This document shows positions 23,085-34,653 of a stretch of DNA of 64,000 nucleotides, piece by piece. Below the pieces are notes generated by a model. It was given only the letters and a program-made list of their open reading frames with translations. It ran no database searches and had not been told where the DNA came from. Position numbers and translations under genes: made by a program. Source of the DNA: Mastigias papua (lineage: Eukaryota > Cnidaria > Scyphozoa > Rhizostomeae > Mastigiidae); contig OZ025276.1 of NCBI GenBank assembly GCA_964019165.1, positions 2,851,840-2,915,839 of the forward strand, given 5' to 3'. The number at the start of each line of letters is the position of its first letter. Position 1 is the first letter of the stretch.

Positions 23085-24194
23085 TTCTCAAAATAATCAT
23101 GGATATTGGGGGCTCTACTTCAAAAACCTTTGATTATGGATTCTCAAAATAATCATGGATATTGGGGGGCTCTAATTCAAAAACCTTTGAGGTGGCACTT
23201 CCATGAAAACACTTTCTGGTGTTTGTTAAAATAGTGTAAACTATATACATTTTTCCAACTGCACTCAGCTGAATTTTTAAGTTCTTCTTAAAGTCTATAA
23301 ACTTAGAATAGTTCACAATGTCTCCAAATAGCCACTCTACACTGACTCTCACAGCACTCATTCTTTGATTCCAGAGCTCCTGATCTTCTTCCAAATGTGC
23401 ATCTGTAAAAGGAGCTTGTAGCTGTGGCCTGAGTGGATATGCTGGATCTCCATATATATACATGAGATTGCCATCAGGGGTAAATGAGTGCTGCTCCAGT
23501 AACCCAAGAAGACCAGACTTCTGCCTTCATATGAACCATGAAGAAATGCAACAAGCCCATTAGGAGTGGCTACAGATTTACATGTAATGGCATGTACTCG
23601 TTTATGCCCATTATATAGGACACACTGGTTGATACCTGCTCGAGAAATGGGGCGTACAGTGCCATCTACAAATCCCCAACAGTTGGTGAGAGTGGGGCAC
23701 CTTTGGCATGAATTGCATTGGCATAAGTCTGCAGACTTTGTGGATTGAGCAATTCTCTATTAAATGATGTCAACAAAAATCCCCATTGCTCAAAAATCAT
23801 ATCCAACACAGTATTGCTGATCACACAAAGTTCTGGCACTGGTCTACCACACCTTGGAACCATGTCCAAGTATTTGCATGGATAAGCACATCTTTTTAGA
23901 AGGCAACATATACATTCAAGTGAATCACTTCTAAGTCTGTTGTATGTAAGAATGTGTTCGGAAATTTAAAACATGTTCAAGCTCATAAATGTGTCTTTTC
24001 TCAAATCTAAATTCTGCTCCGCATTTGTCATCCGATAAATTTTCCAAGTCAAATTTTTCGTACTGCCAATATGGAATCATCAAAGCTCTTTGTGGTCTGT
24101 TTATTTCTCGTAAAAGAGCAAAGTCTTCATCATCAATGACATCAAGCATATATGCTGCTTCGATTTGATCGTTTACTTCAATCACATTGGCCAT
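23085..24194 (-). pseudogene. Transposase of the second Harbinger
   Basis: It starts MANVIEVNDQIEAAYML at 24194. Homology then continues across several frames: GRPVPELCVISNTVLDMI (about 23845), CWGFVDGTVRPISRAG with the first catalytic Asp (about 23680), YGDPAYPLRPQ with the second Asp (about 23450) and SVEWLFGDIVNYSKF with the Glu (about 23340). The last block differs from the ECAFGRLK of the 13047 gene, so it belongs to another DDE_Tnp_4 branch. Frameshifts and stops at about 23930, 23870-23660 and 23500 inactivate it. Confidence 0.8.
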
Positions 24195-24439
24195 ACTTTC
24201 AATCGCGTTTTTAACAAATATGAAATGACTTTGGTTTGCCTATTCGAGGGATAACAAATCTCTAAGGCTTAAGTCCCAAGGCATGCAGAATTCCTGCCAA
24301 AGTCATAAGCCCATGCCCTTCATAGTGTGATTCATGCTTAAATGAGATTTAGCAAAATGATAACAGAAACGATAGCCTTCGTCAGCTACCATTACCATTT
24401 CCGTTACCATTGTGGGTGCTTAAACTCTCTAATAACATC

Positions 24440-25185
24440 CAAAAGGAATATCTTCCAATCAGATTTTGAGTTGGGTGATGAATTTGCAGTTCTGACAAGA
24501 AGGCACGTGGATGCCAGGGCCACACTTTTGGTCAACCCAAACAGACTTCAGGTAGAACCTTGTTCGTTTCCACCTCTCGATGTCAAAGATGATAATATGC
24601 TCTCACCCACCCCTTCTATAGCCAGGTACAATTCAGAGACTTGTCCTCCAGTTTACAATGCAGTAAGACTCTTTGGTGAGCAGGATCTGGATGATAATAA
24701 TGAAAACGAAGATCCCAATGAAAGTGATGCTGTAGCACAGGATGCTTTCCTTGAGAAAATTGACATGGTCACCACCCTTTCAGCTCCTAAAGGTCTGTCC
24801 TTTCAGCACCTTAAACGTATCAGAGACAAGCTATCACCACTTGATGAAAGTCTTAGCATTGGAGTATTAATAGGGTCAAACTGCCCACTAGTTATTAAGC
24901 CAAAAGAAGTCATAGCAGGGAAAAGTGAAGACCCATATGCAGTTAGATCTCTCCTTGGCTGGTGTATTGTAGGACCCACAGGTCAATCAGATGCAGTTGC
25001 AGATCAGTATGCTTCATCCATGTGCAATTAAATTGTTGCACAAGAAGCCTATAGTGCCAATGAGAGAGGTATTAGGTTTGTGATGAGTAAGCCAAAGAAA
25101 GAGCTAGTGAACCCTACAGCAGTTGCAAATATGTTTCAGTTCGATTTTGCAGAACATAAAGGCCTGCAGCATAAGAGTCTTTCAA
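24440..25185 (+). pseudogene. BEL/Pao polyprotein fragment (protease-RT linker)
   Basis: An open frame contains DESLSIGVLIGSNCPLVIKP, then PYAVRSLLGWCIVGPT, the block that follows the aspartic protease in BEL/Pao elements (Peptidase_A17-associated region). After a TAA at 25029 homology continues with KKELVNPTAVANMFQFDF and stops near 25185. RT, RNase H and integrase are missing. The left limit coincides with the second Harbinger. This is not part of the 25390 element, which has its own copy of the same region. Confidence 0.7.
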
Positions 25186-25389
25186 AGTAAGACTGAGACT
25201 CAGAGCTTTCCTCTTTGTCTGATCTTCCAAATTTTGCAGATGCAGCAAATGTGATCTCAAGTATGCCTTGATCATCTCTTTCGTGATGTTTATTGTGTCG
25301 ACTGTCATATTGTTTGCCAACTTATAATCTTTGATTAAGCGCTTCGAATTAATCATTTCAGGTGAGATGTTAGTTTGGTTCATTGATTC

Positions 25390-25645
25390 TGTTGAGAAGT
25401 TTGGGCCCAGCTCTCCAGGGGCCATTTCTCTTGCGCAGCCAGAACCTCTTAGCACATTCTTCCCCAGTCCTCTTTATATAATAAGTAGCTAGTTTTTAGA
25501 GAGTTCAGATCAAGCATGAGTAAGAGAGTTCAAATAGGTCGGAGCTAGCATCATGTCAAATGAGTTATGTTAAAGATTTTTATTACTATTATAAAGAAAA
25601 TACAAATGGTTTATTTTCTGTAGCTGCCCTGCCCTATTTACAACA
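25390..25645 (+). repeat. 5' LTR of the BEL/Pao element
   Basis: It starts TGTTGAGAAG and ends TTTACAACA (TGTTG...CAACA). A TTTATATAATAAG box at about 25473 may be the promoter. Confidence 0.93.
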
Positions 25646-25647
25646 TC

Positions 25648-25665
25648 TGGCACCCAACGTGGGGC
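25648..25665 (+). promoter_or_regulatory. Primer-binding site, tRNA-Lys type
   Basis: TGGCACCCAACGTGGGGC lies two bases after the 5' LTR. It differs by one base from the tRNA-Lys1,2 primer site known from several retroviruses. Reverse transcription would begin here. Confidence 0.75.
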
Positions 25666-25737
25666 TGGGCAGTTCTTTTCTAGGAGCTTGAGATTATTAG
25701 ACATTTCGTTAGTATTTCGAAATCACAGCAGACATCA

Positions 25738-27060
25738 TGTCATTGGAAGGAACGGTCACAGAAGATGAACAATTCAAACGGCTCATTCAAGTTCGAAGAG
25801 GCAACAGATCAAGCCGTAGAAAAGCAAAAGGCTATGAATTCGACAAAGGTAGAAACGGAGCTTCTAACGCGATTGAATTCTATTTCACAGTCATTGAAGC
25901 AAAAGCAGAGTTACATTAAGCACTTAGACGATAAAATAATTGAAAGCATACACCTAGAATACGTCATTAAAGAAGTTGAACAATCACTAGAATGGGAAAC
26001 AAAGTTATATCAAGTCATATATCAAATCGAGCAACTGAAGGAGGGTAATTACGTATCTACATCTCAGATCACGGGGAATACAGTTTCAAGCCAGCCACCT
26101 ACAGACAACCCCTCACCATCAGCTCCTCAGGAACAGCCAGACGAACTTCCTAACCAATCAAGTAGTCAAAATAATTCAGTATCACTACCTGTTGGAATTC
26201 GTCTACCGATTTTGGAGCTTTTGAAATTCAACGGGGAGATAACATAGTTCAATGCCTTCTGGCAAAGTTTTGAGTGTGCAACACATTCCAATGAGAGACT
26301 TTCTGGACTTCACAAACTGAAGTAGTTAGTCAACTTGTTGGAAGGACCAGCATATCGTGTAGTTGCAGGACTTTCTCTCACTGAAGAAAAGTGTGAACAC
26401 GCAGTTCAAACTCTAAGGGATCGTTTTGGTAATAAGCAACGGATAATAAGCACACATATGCAGTCATTACTAAAACTTCAAGATTGCCCATGCGAGAAGG
26501 TGAGTCAACTCCGATATATTTATGATAACATTAATGTGCATGTTCGTGGACTGGAAGCTTTAGGAATGCCTCAAGAAAGTTATGGCAGTCTGTTGATACC
26601 AATAATAATGCAAAGAATGCCTAGCGAAATCACTATACAAGTAGCGAGAAAGGTGACAGAAGATGTTTGGCCAATAAAGGAAATTGTAGAAATGATAAAA
26701 AAGGAAAGTGAAGCAAGAGAAATGGGAATTTGTGTTGCTACATCTGACAAACAAACAGCCAAACCAACAAACCAGCCAAGGCAGCCAGCTTCAACCACAC
26801 AAGCATTTGTCACTAAAGAGGAGCAAAGATATCCAAAAGCCGGAGTTCAATGCTATTTGTGCAGCAAAGGCCATTTATCCATCAACTGCAAACAAGTCAC
26901 AGATATAGCTGCTCGCACAGAGATTTTACAGCAAGCAAAACGATGCTTTAAGTGTTGACAGTTGGGGCATTATGCCAAAAGTTGCGCCCAACGATGCAGA
27001 AAGTGTGGGGGTGGTCATCATCACTTAATATGCAAGGGGAAAACGCCAGCCCCCCAAGAT
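25738..27060 (+). pseudogene. BEL/Pao Gag with zinc knuckles
   Basis: It opens MSLEGTVTEDEQFKRLIQ, then shifts frame within the first 100 bases into a coiled-coil-like region (LTRLNSISQSLKQKQSY). The capsid-like part has VNLLEGPAYRVVAGLS and LRDRFGNKQRIISTHM, and ends in zinc knuckles CYLCSKGHLSINC and CFKC followed, after an in-frame TGA at 26956-26958, by LGHYAKSCAQRCRKCGGGHH. Further stops lie at 26245 and 26323. Gag would form the particle and bind RNA. The stop inside the second knuckle separates it from pol. Confidence 0.8.
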
Positions 27061-27159
27061 AGACCAACAGAGGAGGACTCTAGCGATCACCTTTTAAAGT
27101 CCTATTACAGACAGCACAAGCTATTGCATTTGGTGAAGATTCAAGCAAAGCAAGTCCAG

Positions 27160-29844
27160 TATGTATCCTGTTGGATGGGGGAAGCCAGAGGAGCTATATT
27201 ACAGACGAGTTAAAGAAGAAGCTAAAGCTACAAGTGGAAAGTACTGAGACTTTGAACATTAACACATTTGGCTCAGAGAAGTATAATAAGAAAAAATGTG
27301 AATCAGTTCAGCTCAGTATCGCAGCAAATTCTCAGAGTAGGCCAGTTACAGTTGGAGCATTACGTTATCCCAGTATTTTTTCTCGCCTTTGTGTTCGTAC
27401 CTCGAGATTAGCGATTATCCACATTTGCGTGGATTGCAGCTAGTGGACAACGTCGCTTCCCCGCATAAGCGCATTGATTTGTTATGTGGCACGGATCATT
27501 TTTATGAGTTTGTTTCAGGAAAAGTCATCAAGGGCAGCTCAGGCCCTGTGGCCATAAAGAGTAATCTGGGTTGGTTACTGTCAGGACCTTATACCTCTAT
27601 GTCAGAATCAAATGATGCTAATAGTACTACACATCTCGTTTTAGATAGCAGCAAACCATGTCTTTGTATTACAGATCTTGAAGGGGATCAAGAAATCAAT
27701 CATAAGCAAGAAATGTCAGAAAATCTGAAGACATTTTGGAGGCATGAAGCGATGGGACTAAGTGAGTTGACAGAGAGTGACACGTCACACCAGCAGAATA
27801 AAGAATGTCAAAGTGAGTTCAACGGAATGAGGTACGAGGTAAGGCTTCCTTGGGATTCTGATTTTGCTACTGAGTTGTTGCCAAACAAGTACGAATTGTG
27901 TGATAAACGTTTAAGATCTTTGTTTGCCAAGCTTAAGGGTAAGCCAGACTTGTTGCAAGAATATCGCACGATTTTTCAAGAGCAGTTAACAACCGGTATC
28001 ATTGAGCGTGTTTCGGAAGGTCAGGAAAAGCCAGGTAAGATCCATTATCTTTGTCATCATGGTGTCATCCATAAGGACCATGACACAACAAAGCTCCGAA
28101 TAGTTTTTGACGCCAGCGCTAAGGGTAACAAGAGCAGCTTTAGTCTTAATGATTTCCTCGTACTCGGTAATAACTACATGCCATCTTTGTTTTATACTCT
28201 TTTGCATTTCCGTTGTCATCCTGTTGCAATGACCGCAGATATTGAGAAAGCGTTCTTGCAAATAGAAATCAATCCAGCTGATCGTGACTCACTTCGCGTT
28301 CTCTGGTATGATGATGTTCACAAGGACAACCTGTCTGTTGTAGAGTTTCGTTGGTGCCGTCTTGCCTTTGGCCTCAAGCCTTCGCCATCAATACTTGGAG
28401 CAATGATCAGAAAGCATATTTCTCTTTTTCAGGAGGAACACCCAGAAACTGTAGAGGCCTTGAGCCACCTCTAGGCAGAGGATCTCTCATGTGGAGCGGA
28501 TATGGTAGAAGAGGCCTTTAAGTTGTATATTCAATCCAAGGGTATCCTCGCCAAAGGGGGTTTTAATTTACGTAAATGGCAGACCAATGACTTAGAGCTT
28601 AGAAATAAGATAAATGCAATCGAGAAAGTACACGTATCCCCTAACAATTCTCTTTCTAACGCTTCAGAAGCTAACGATTCTCCTCGTCAATCTTCAGGGG
28701 CGGATCTACCTCGCAGCCTCTCACTACGGTTCTTGGAGTAACGTGGAATCATGAAACAGATCAGTTGTGCTATAACTTACATCCTGTTGTTGAGCTGTCT
28801 CATTCGCTAACGCCTACAAAACGCTCTTTACTAAAGATTGCTGCCAAGATATTCGATCCTATGGGCTATCTGAGTTTATTTACCATAAGTCTTAAGGCAT
28901 TATTTCAAGAGCTATGTTTTTCTACGTTACCCTGGGACGAGGAGCTGTCAGGTGAGCCCCTCGAGCAATACCAGAAATTGATGGTAAAATTACATTCCCT
29001 TAAAGGTAATGGTATAAATCGAAGCTGTGTTCTCAAGGGCAACACGTTAGTCAAGCTAGAGCTTCATGCCTTTTCCGATGCCAGCGAACGCGCATATGCC
29101 ATTGTAGTATACCTGAGAACCATCTCTGAGACGGGGGATGTGACTATCCATGTTATCGCCTCCAAAGCTAAGGTCTCACCAATAAAACAGCAGAGTATTC
29201 CACGGCTGGAAGTACTGGGGGCACACCTAATGGCTAAGCTGGTGAGCACAATCCAGTCTATCTTATCAGAAGACTTTCCTAGCATTCCCATAGAGACCTT
29301 CTACTGGGTTGATTCCATAGCCGCCCTATGTTGGATTCGTAATGAAGAAGTCTGGAAGCAATTTGTATGGCATCGTGTATCCGACATTCTCCAGTCATCT
29401 ACTCGAGAACAATGGTATTATTGTCCTGGAGTTTTAAACCCAGTGGATTTGCCTTCAAGGGGTCAGTGCGGAACTGTCCTGGCCAACAATCCTTTGTGGT
29501 GGGAGGGTCCTCAAATCTTGACGTGGCCCTGTAGCGAATGGCCAAGCAACATTGCAAATAATGAGTTAGAAATTACAGAAGCAATGGAGGAGAAAATTAA
29601 GGTTGAACCTAGCATTACACATGCAATGGTAAGCTCTAATTCCAATGAAGAAAGTCAGCTTAGCAATATCTTTGGTATTTCTCGTTTTAGCACAAGGGGC
29701 AAGCTTCTTAGAACATTATCGTGGGTTTATCGATTCATCCAAAACTCAAAGCTTGCAGTGAATAAGAAACCGCTGAACAGGGCAGGCACTATCGGTGTAA
29801 CAGAGTTTCAATATGCCGAGACAAACCTCATCAAATCTATCTAG
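27160..29844 (+). pseudogene. BEL/Pao Pol: protease, reverse transcriptase, RNase H
   Basis: Protease: LLDGGSQRSYIT (about 27165) has a DGG in place of the usual DSG. The protease-RT linker (IDLLCGTDHFYEF, SNLGWLLSG) follows in another frame. Reverse transcriptase: HKDHDTTKLRIVFDASAKG and MTADIEKAFLQIEI carry the first catalytic Asp, but the YVDD position at 28470-28484 reads stop-A-E-D. RNase H-like part: ELHAFSDASERAYAIVVYL and YWVDSIAALCWI, then WYYCPGVLNPVDLPSRG. Three frames are used. The enzyme would be dead. Confidence 0.9.
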
Positions 29845-31069
29845 GGTGTTGCATTTAATAAGGAAATTGAGTATTTGCAATCGTCTAAGAGTGCCAAAGC
29901 ACCTCTTTATCTTTCACAGTTTAATCTCACCATAGATGAGAAACATGTATTATGATGTAGATCTCGCATAAATAACGCTGCAGTAATAGAATCTTGCAAA
30001 CAACCCATTCTTTTACCCCCAGGAAATCACAGGAAATCAATGAGAAGATTTTCCATAATGGAACGCGAAACACTACATGCAATACATCAGCTTTTTTGGA
30101 TACCCCGGGGTAGAGAAGCAGTAAAGACATTAAGTCAACGCTGTTTTATGCCGAAAAGTAGAAGGCTTGCCGTTTAAAACAGTGTTCTGTCCCAATGTAC
30201 CTTTATGCAGAGTAGATGGCAGTCCACTGTTCACACATACAGGGCCAGACTTTGCAGGACCCCTGATGTTAAAGGATGGAACAAATATCAAGAAACATTA
30301 TGTGTGCTTATTCACTTGCATGGCTACTAGGGCTATCCATTTGGAGTTGACAGAGTCCTTAGAAGTCAACTCATTCTTACAAGCCTTTCGTAGGTTCGCT
30401 GCACTTAGAGGTTTGCCTTCAAAGCTATTGAGCGACAACGCAAAAGCCTTTAAGTCTGCCGCTAAGGAAATCAAGCAGTCACTTAGAACTCCAAGACTAG
30501 CAGAAGCACTCTCTCTGCAGGGAATAAAATGGCAATTCATTACAGAGCAACACCCTTGGGAGGGAGGAGCTTGGGAGCGGTTACTTAGATCCGTAAAAAG
30601 GTGTGTGATCAAGGTAGTAGGCAAAGCAATGCTGACATTAAACGAAATGAGTACGTTGCTGGGTGAAGTCGAAGGTGTAGTAAATACGCGCCCTTTAACG
30701 TATGTGCGTGATGATAACAAGGGCATATCTTATCCCTTAACGCCCTCTCATCTTATAAACGGTAGACATTTATCAAGCTTGCCTAATAATACTTATTATG
30801 AGATTGTGAGTACATATGAGAACTTGTCCAAAAGGGCAAGGTATCATCGTTTTCTCCTAGGTCAGTTTACAAAGAGGTGGAAAAACGAATACTTGCTAGG
30901 CTTACTGGAAGCCTATAAACTAAAGGATTCCATAAAGGAGCCGTTCATTTCCATTGGAGACATAGTGCTTCTCAAAAATGATCAAAGCAAGAGAGCCTTT
31001 TGGAAACTATGTAGAGTAGTGGAGTTGCCACGTGGGCCTCGATGGGAGAATAAGATCAGCAAAGGTTAA
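29845..31069 (+). pseudogene. BEL/Pao integrase
   Basis: The zinc-binding region (29880-30160) is broken by frame changes. The catalytic core is open: HTGPDFAGPLM (first Asp, about 30238), KLLSDNAKAFKSA (second Asp, about 30425) and WEGGAWERLLRSVKR with the Glu (about 30575), then VVNTRPLTYV. The C-terminal part has FTKRWKNEYLLGLLE and DIVLLKNDQSKRAFW, the usual tail of BEL/Pao integrases. Integrase joins the element DNA to the host with 5-bp duplications, as seen around this copy. The DDE triad is intact but no start codon precedes it. Confidence 0.9.
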
Positions 31070-31469
31070 AATGGCTTCACAAGAAGGTAAGTTTGGAAAT
31101 CAAGTATTATGTAGACCTTTGAAGCTACTTATACCTCTGGAAATATCCTGTAATTCAAATGCGCCAACAGATGCCATGTCGCAATCTTCTCAAGCAGCCG
31201 CTCAGCAATGTCCAACGCCCACTAAGCCACAGCAAACACAAATGTGCAAACAACATGCACAACTGCAGTGTACGACAATGCCTGCACAACAATCTTCGAG
31301 ACCAAGATGAAATGCGGCAATAGTGGGAGAACTTTTACGTAGAGGCAAGAATTATTCAGTCAGATTGTTGTGTTACTTGTCTTCTTGTTCCTCTGTCTTT
31401 GTTATAGTTATTTAGAGTAGTTTGTTTGTTTGTTTGTTTATCACTACCGTGTATCAACCCGGCGGAGTG

Positions 31470-31717
31470 TGTTGAGAAGTTTGGACCCAGCTCTCCACGG
31501 GCCACTTCCCTTGCACAGCTGGAACACATTCTTGCCCAGTCCTCTTTATATAATAAGTAGCTAGTTTTTAGAGAGTTCAGATCAAGCATGAGTAAGAGAG
31601 TTCAAATAGTTCGGAGCTAGCATCATGTCAAATGAGTTATGTTAAAGATTGTTATTAATATTATAAAGAAAATACAAATGGTTCATTTTCTGTAGCTGCC
31701 CTGCCCTATTTACAACA
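31470..31717 (+). repeat. 3' LTR of the BEL/Pao element
   Basis: It matches the 5' LTR, lacks an 8-bp stretch near position 55, and is followed by the GATTC target duplication. The sequence before it is only weakly purine-rich. Confidence 0.93.
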
Positions 31718-33350
31718 GATTCATTCAACCTAAAGGTGAATCTCCACTAGGTGGAAAAAGTCGAGCGATTCGACTTTTTGAGCTCTCGCACATGCACAAT
31801 TGCTACTTGACATAAAATCGCCGAGGAAAAAGTCGAGCCCGTCCAAGTAGAATCAAGTTCTACTTTTCGCCGAATCGCTTAGCTTGTCTTTGCCAGAATA
31901 ATAACTCCAAAAGTGGGCCTACATCCTACATAGCTTCAAGCCTGGCACTACATTAAACCCACCCACTTTCAGTTTTTCTGCCATATCTAGTGTTACCATA
32001 TGTTGGCCATTACCTTTCTATTGGTGTGTCATAAGAACATTACAGCATTTGTCTAATGCTCGTCTTTCATAAACTGTCCCATAAACCAGTTCATGATGGA
32101 TGCAGATTGTATCAACTTCATCAGGGAAAGTATACTCCCTAAGTCCACATCTCCAAAGAATTTAGCAAAGACCCCAAAGTCTTGAAACCAATGTTTCTAG
32201 TGAATGTGGTTCTGCTACACTCCTCCTGTAATGCACTGCCAATACTGCATTATTTCTCCATAACTTGTCATAGATAGCACAAGAGAACACTGGTCACCAT
32301 GCATTTGCAGAGCATATAATGTATTAGGGTAATGAAACTCTGATAATATCAGCTGAAGACATGTCATGACCCTAATGTTACAGCAACTGGACAGGTTTAT
32401 AGTTGGTGTCAGCATGTTTATTTAATTCAGAATAACAAAAATAGTAAGAAAAAGAAATTGGATCACCACAGAAGATTATCTCTTCCTGTTCAACAGAGAA
32501 AACTTCCTATTTTTAGAAACATACATTAATTCTATATATCACACTGTATAAACAATTGGGAAATTGGCATGATTCAACACTATTTTGAATTGATGACCTC
32601 CTGTTATTGTCTTTGAGAATTGTTGCAATGAATATTGAGCATTCTTAAAATATTTACATTAATGAAACTTACAGGCATTGGCATCAAACACATATCCATA
32701 GACATTAGTCATTAACGGAAATATTAGGGTTTACCAATCACAATAGCTATGCTATGGCAGTTTGTATATTATTGTAAGGGATGTCCTACATTGAGATGCC
32801 CATAAAATCTAGAGCAGACAATACCATAACATGATACTTTGTCATCAAGCGCACTTGTCATCTGTGATTCAGACTCTTTGTCATACTTTGGACATTTGCT
32901 CTGCCACACCCTCAAAATGGCTGCCAAACATTTTGTGTCAAAATTTTTGGAATAACATGTTCATCTCTCTATAAGACCAGGTTAGTAGTAAGATAGAGCA
33001 AAAAGAATATGATATTTGAAATCTACATTATGTATTTGGTCAGAATACCAAGTTTAATTCCTATCACTCTAGTAGATGCCATTCCACAAGTGCAATAAGA
33101 GAAACAGACAGGAAATGGCCACACCCTTTTCTTCATATTTTGTGGGAAATGCCCAAAAGCACTATAACTTTCCAATGGAGTGAGATATGAAAAAAAATTT
33201 GGATGTGACCATATATCACAATAAGCAAGAGACTGTGTGTCACAATAAGCAAGAGACTGTGTGAAAATGAGCACACTTTGAAGACATGATGGTTACAGCC
33301 TCTGGATGATTTGGCATGGAATGACCCAAACAATAACAACTGAGGGGCAT
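31718..33350. other. Repeat-derived sequence; weak minus-strand coding traces
   Basis: A perfect short hairpin, AAAAAGTCGA-GCGAT-TCGACTTTTT, lies at 31755-31779. On the minus strand 32440-32010 can be read in pieces with a protein-like feel (LREYTFPDEVDTICIHHELV, YERRALDKC) but I do not recognise the family and stops are frequent. A 25-bp direct duplication (CACAATAAGCAAGAGACTGT) occurs at about 33218 and 33240. Part of the right side may be the missing 3' end of the piggyBac element. Confidence 0.3.
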
Positions 33351-33359
33351 TGTATATGA

Positions 33360-34643
33360 ATATAGGATTTTGTTGATGAGTCCCGTCATTTTACTGGTTT
33401 CTCTGATGGTTCAACACCTGCAAATATTGAGATGAGCTGAACACACTTGTTGTCATACCATCTAGTAGCAACAATGCCTGTGTTCTGTTCTACTTGAAAA
33501 GAATAGCTACCTCTTCCTTCATTCTTCAGTTCAGCTTCTGATTTTAGAGGACATCCGGCTAGCCTATTTTGGCGAAGTGTGGCACAAGAAAGGATCCCTT
33601 TGCTCTTTAGTTCAATGCAATGGTCACTTGTCAGAAATAGTTGTGAACATATATTTTATGATTGCAGAAAGGCTCAAAATGCTCACATAGTTTCATGACC
33701 ATTTATTTTGCAATGCATTTTCTGCCATCTGCACTTTGAGCCCCTATATGCAAAGGAAGAAGTCATATATCATCCCACTCTGTCCTGCTCTAACAACGCT
33801 TTGAAAAACCTCATTTGCGTGGTTTCACTGGGTTGTACTGTTTAATGCAACTGTATTTGTTCTTTCCTGTAAGTATTTGCTCGTCAAATGACTGATTCTC
33901 TTCTTGTTCACTTTGTAAGCAGTTGTCCCATTGTCCCATAATGCATCCAAACTTGGCTGAACTCTATACATACTGTTTCCTTTGTTTTCTTCTGCAGTTA
34001 GGAGAGAGTTGTCATTTGCATGGAGATACTTTCTACTTTTTTCATACCTTTTTAGGCTCATTAAATCTGCAATTGGAGCATATCGTGTTTCTGTAGCCCA
34101 ATAGCATTCATACCTTGGCATCTTTACAATGCCCATCATCATCTGAATACCAAGGAACTGCTCCATTTCATCTTTTGTGACAGTGATGCTTGTGCCAGAA
34201 TTCTGAGCACTGTACAAAGTTGTCTCATTGACTAACTTCATTGTCATATCATTGTCCCAACACGTCTTAAAAAGCTGAAATGGCGTGAATTCATCACAAT
34301 TGCATGGAGGTAAGCTAAACTGTTCCCCCATAAATGTAGAATCTACTGGTGGGGGAACCCTCTTCCTCCAATGGTATGTGTGTTTCTTGGCTTTTTGCTT
34401 TTCCTTTTTCTTTTGTACTTGCACGTTTTTATTATCACTGCTACTGGCATCATCAGATTTGTCAAGTTCTTCACATATCCTTTCAACTTCCTTTCTGTTA
34501 GTAAACAAAGACATCTCTTCAATATCATTTTCATTATTATCATCATCTAGATCAGATAATTCAGACTCTGATCCTCCTAGATTGAGAACACATTGTACAG
34601 CCTCTTCAAGATCATATCTTATTTTGCTTCTTCTCTCCATCAT
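33360..34643 (-). pseudogene. piggyBac transposase (DDE_Tnp_1_7)
   Basis: A 272-residue open frame from ATG 34643 has an acidic N terminus with SDLDDDNNEND, a basic stretch, then the family domain: TPFQLFKTCWDNDMTMKLV, MEQFLGIQMMMGIVKMPRY, YWATETRYAPIADLMSLKR and the following helix. It stops at 33825. Homology goes on in other frames to about 33360, where remnants of RLAGCPLKSE-like and VEQNTGIV-like blocks can be traced. PiggyBac transposases excise precisely at TTAA. The central catalytic region falls in the damaged part, so the product would be inactive; the N-terminal piece could still be translated. Confidence 0.85.
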
Positions 34644-34653
34644 TCTGCAATGA

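Larger units (their letters stand above)
21826..24430. mobile_element. Second PIF/Harbinger element, degenerate (2605 bp)
   Basis: The ends AGAGAGTTTAAG(T/C)ACCCACAA form an inverted repeat: 21826 onward, and reverse-complemented from 24430. Homology continues with GTAAC(T/G)GAAATGGTAA. A 3-bp AAT flanks both ends (21823-21825 and 24431-24433). It contains a Myb-like gene (plus) and a transposase (minus) facing each other, the same layout as 12717-16469, but the TIR sequence and proteins differ clearly, so it is a separate family. Confidence 0.75.
25390..31717 (+). mobile_element. Full-length BEL/Pao LTR retrotransposon (inactive)
   Basis: Two LTRs (25390-25645 and 31470-31717) enclose a tRNA primer site, gag with zinc knuckles, protease, reverse transcriptase, RNase H and integrase in BEL/Pao order. 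A 5-bp GATTC precedes the left LTR (25385-25389) and follows the right one (31718-31722), as expected for this superfamily. The LTRs differ at roughly a dozen positions plus an 8-bp indel, about 5 percent, so the insertion is not recent. Frame changes and stops inactivate the polyprotein. Confidence 0.95.

Noticed and set aside
25114..25455. 113-codon minus-strand ORF near the BEL/Pao 5' LTR
   Set aside because: It overlaps the LTR and part of it recurs at the 3' LTR; it is an antisense shadow.
24440..31717. The 24440-25185 BEL/Pao fragment as part of the 25390 element
   Set aside because: The 25390-31717 element is bounded by its own LTRs and GATTC duplication and has its own copy of the same protein region.
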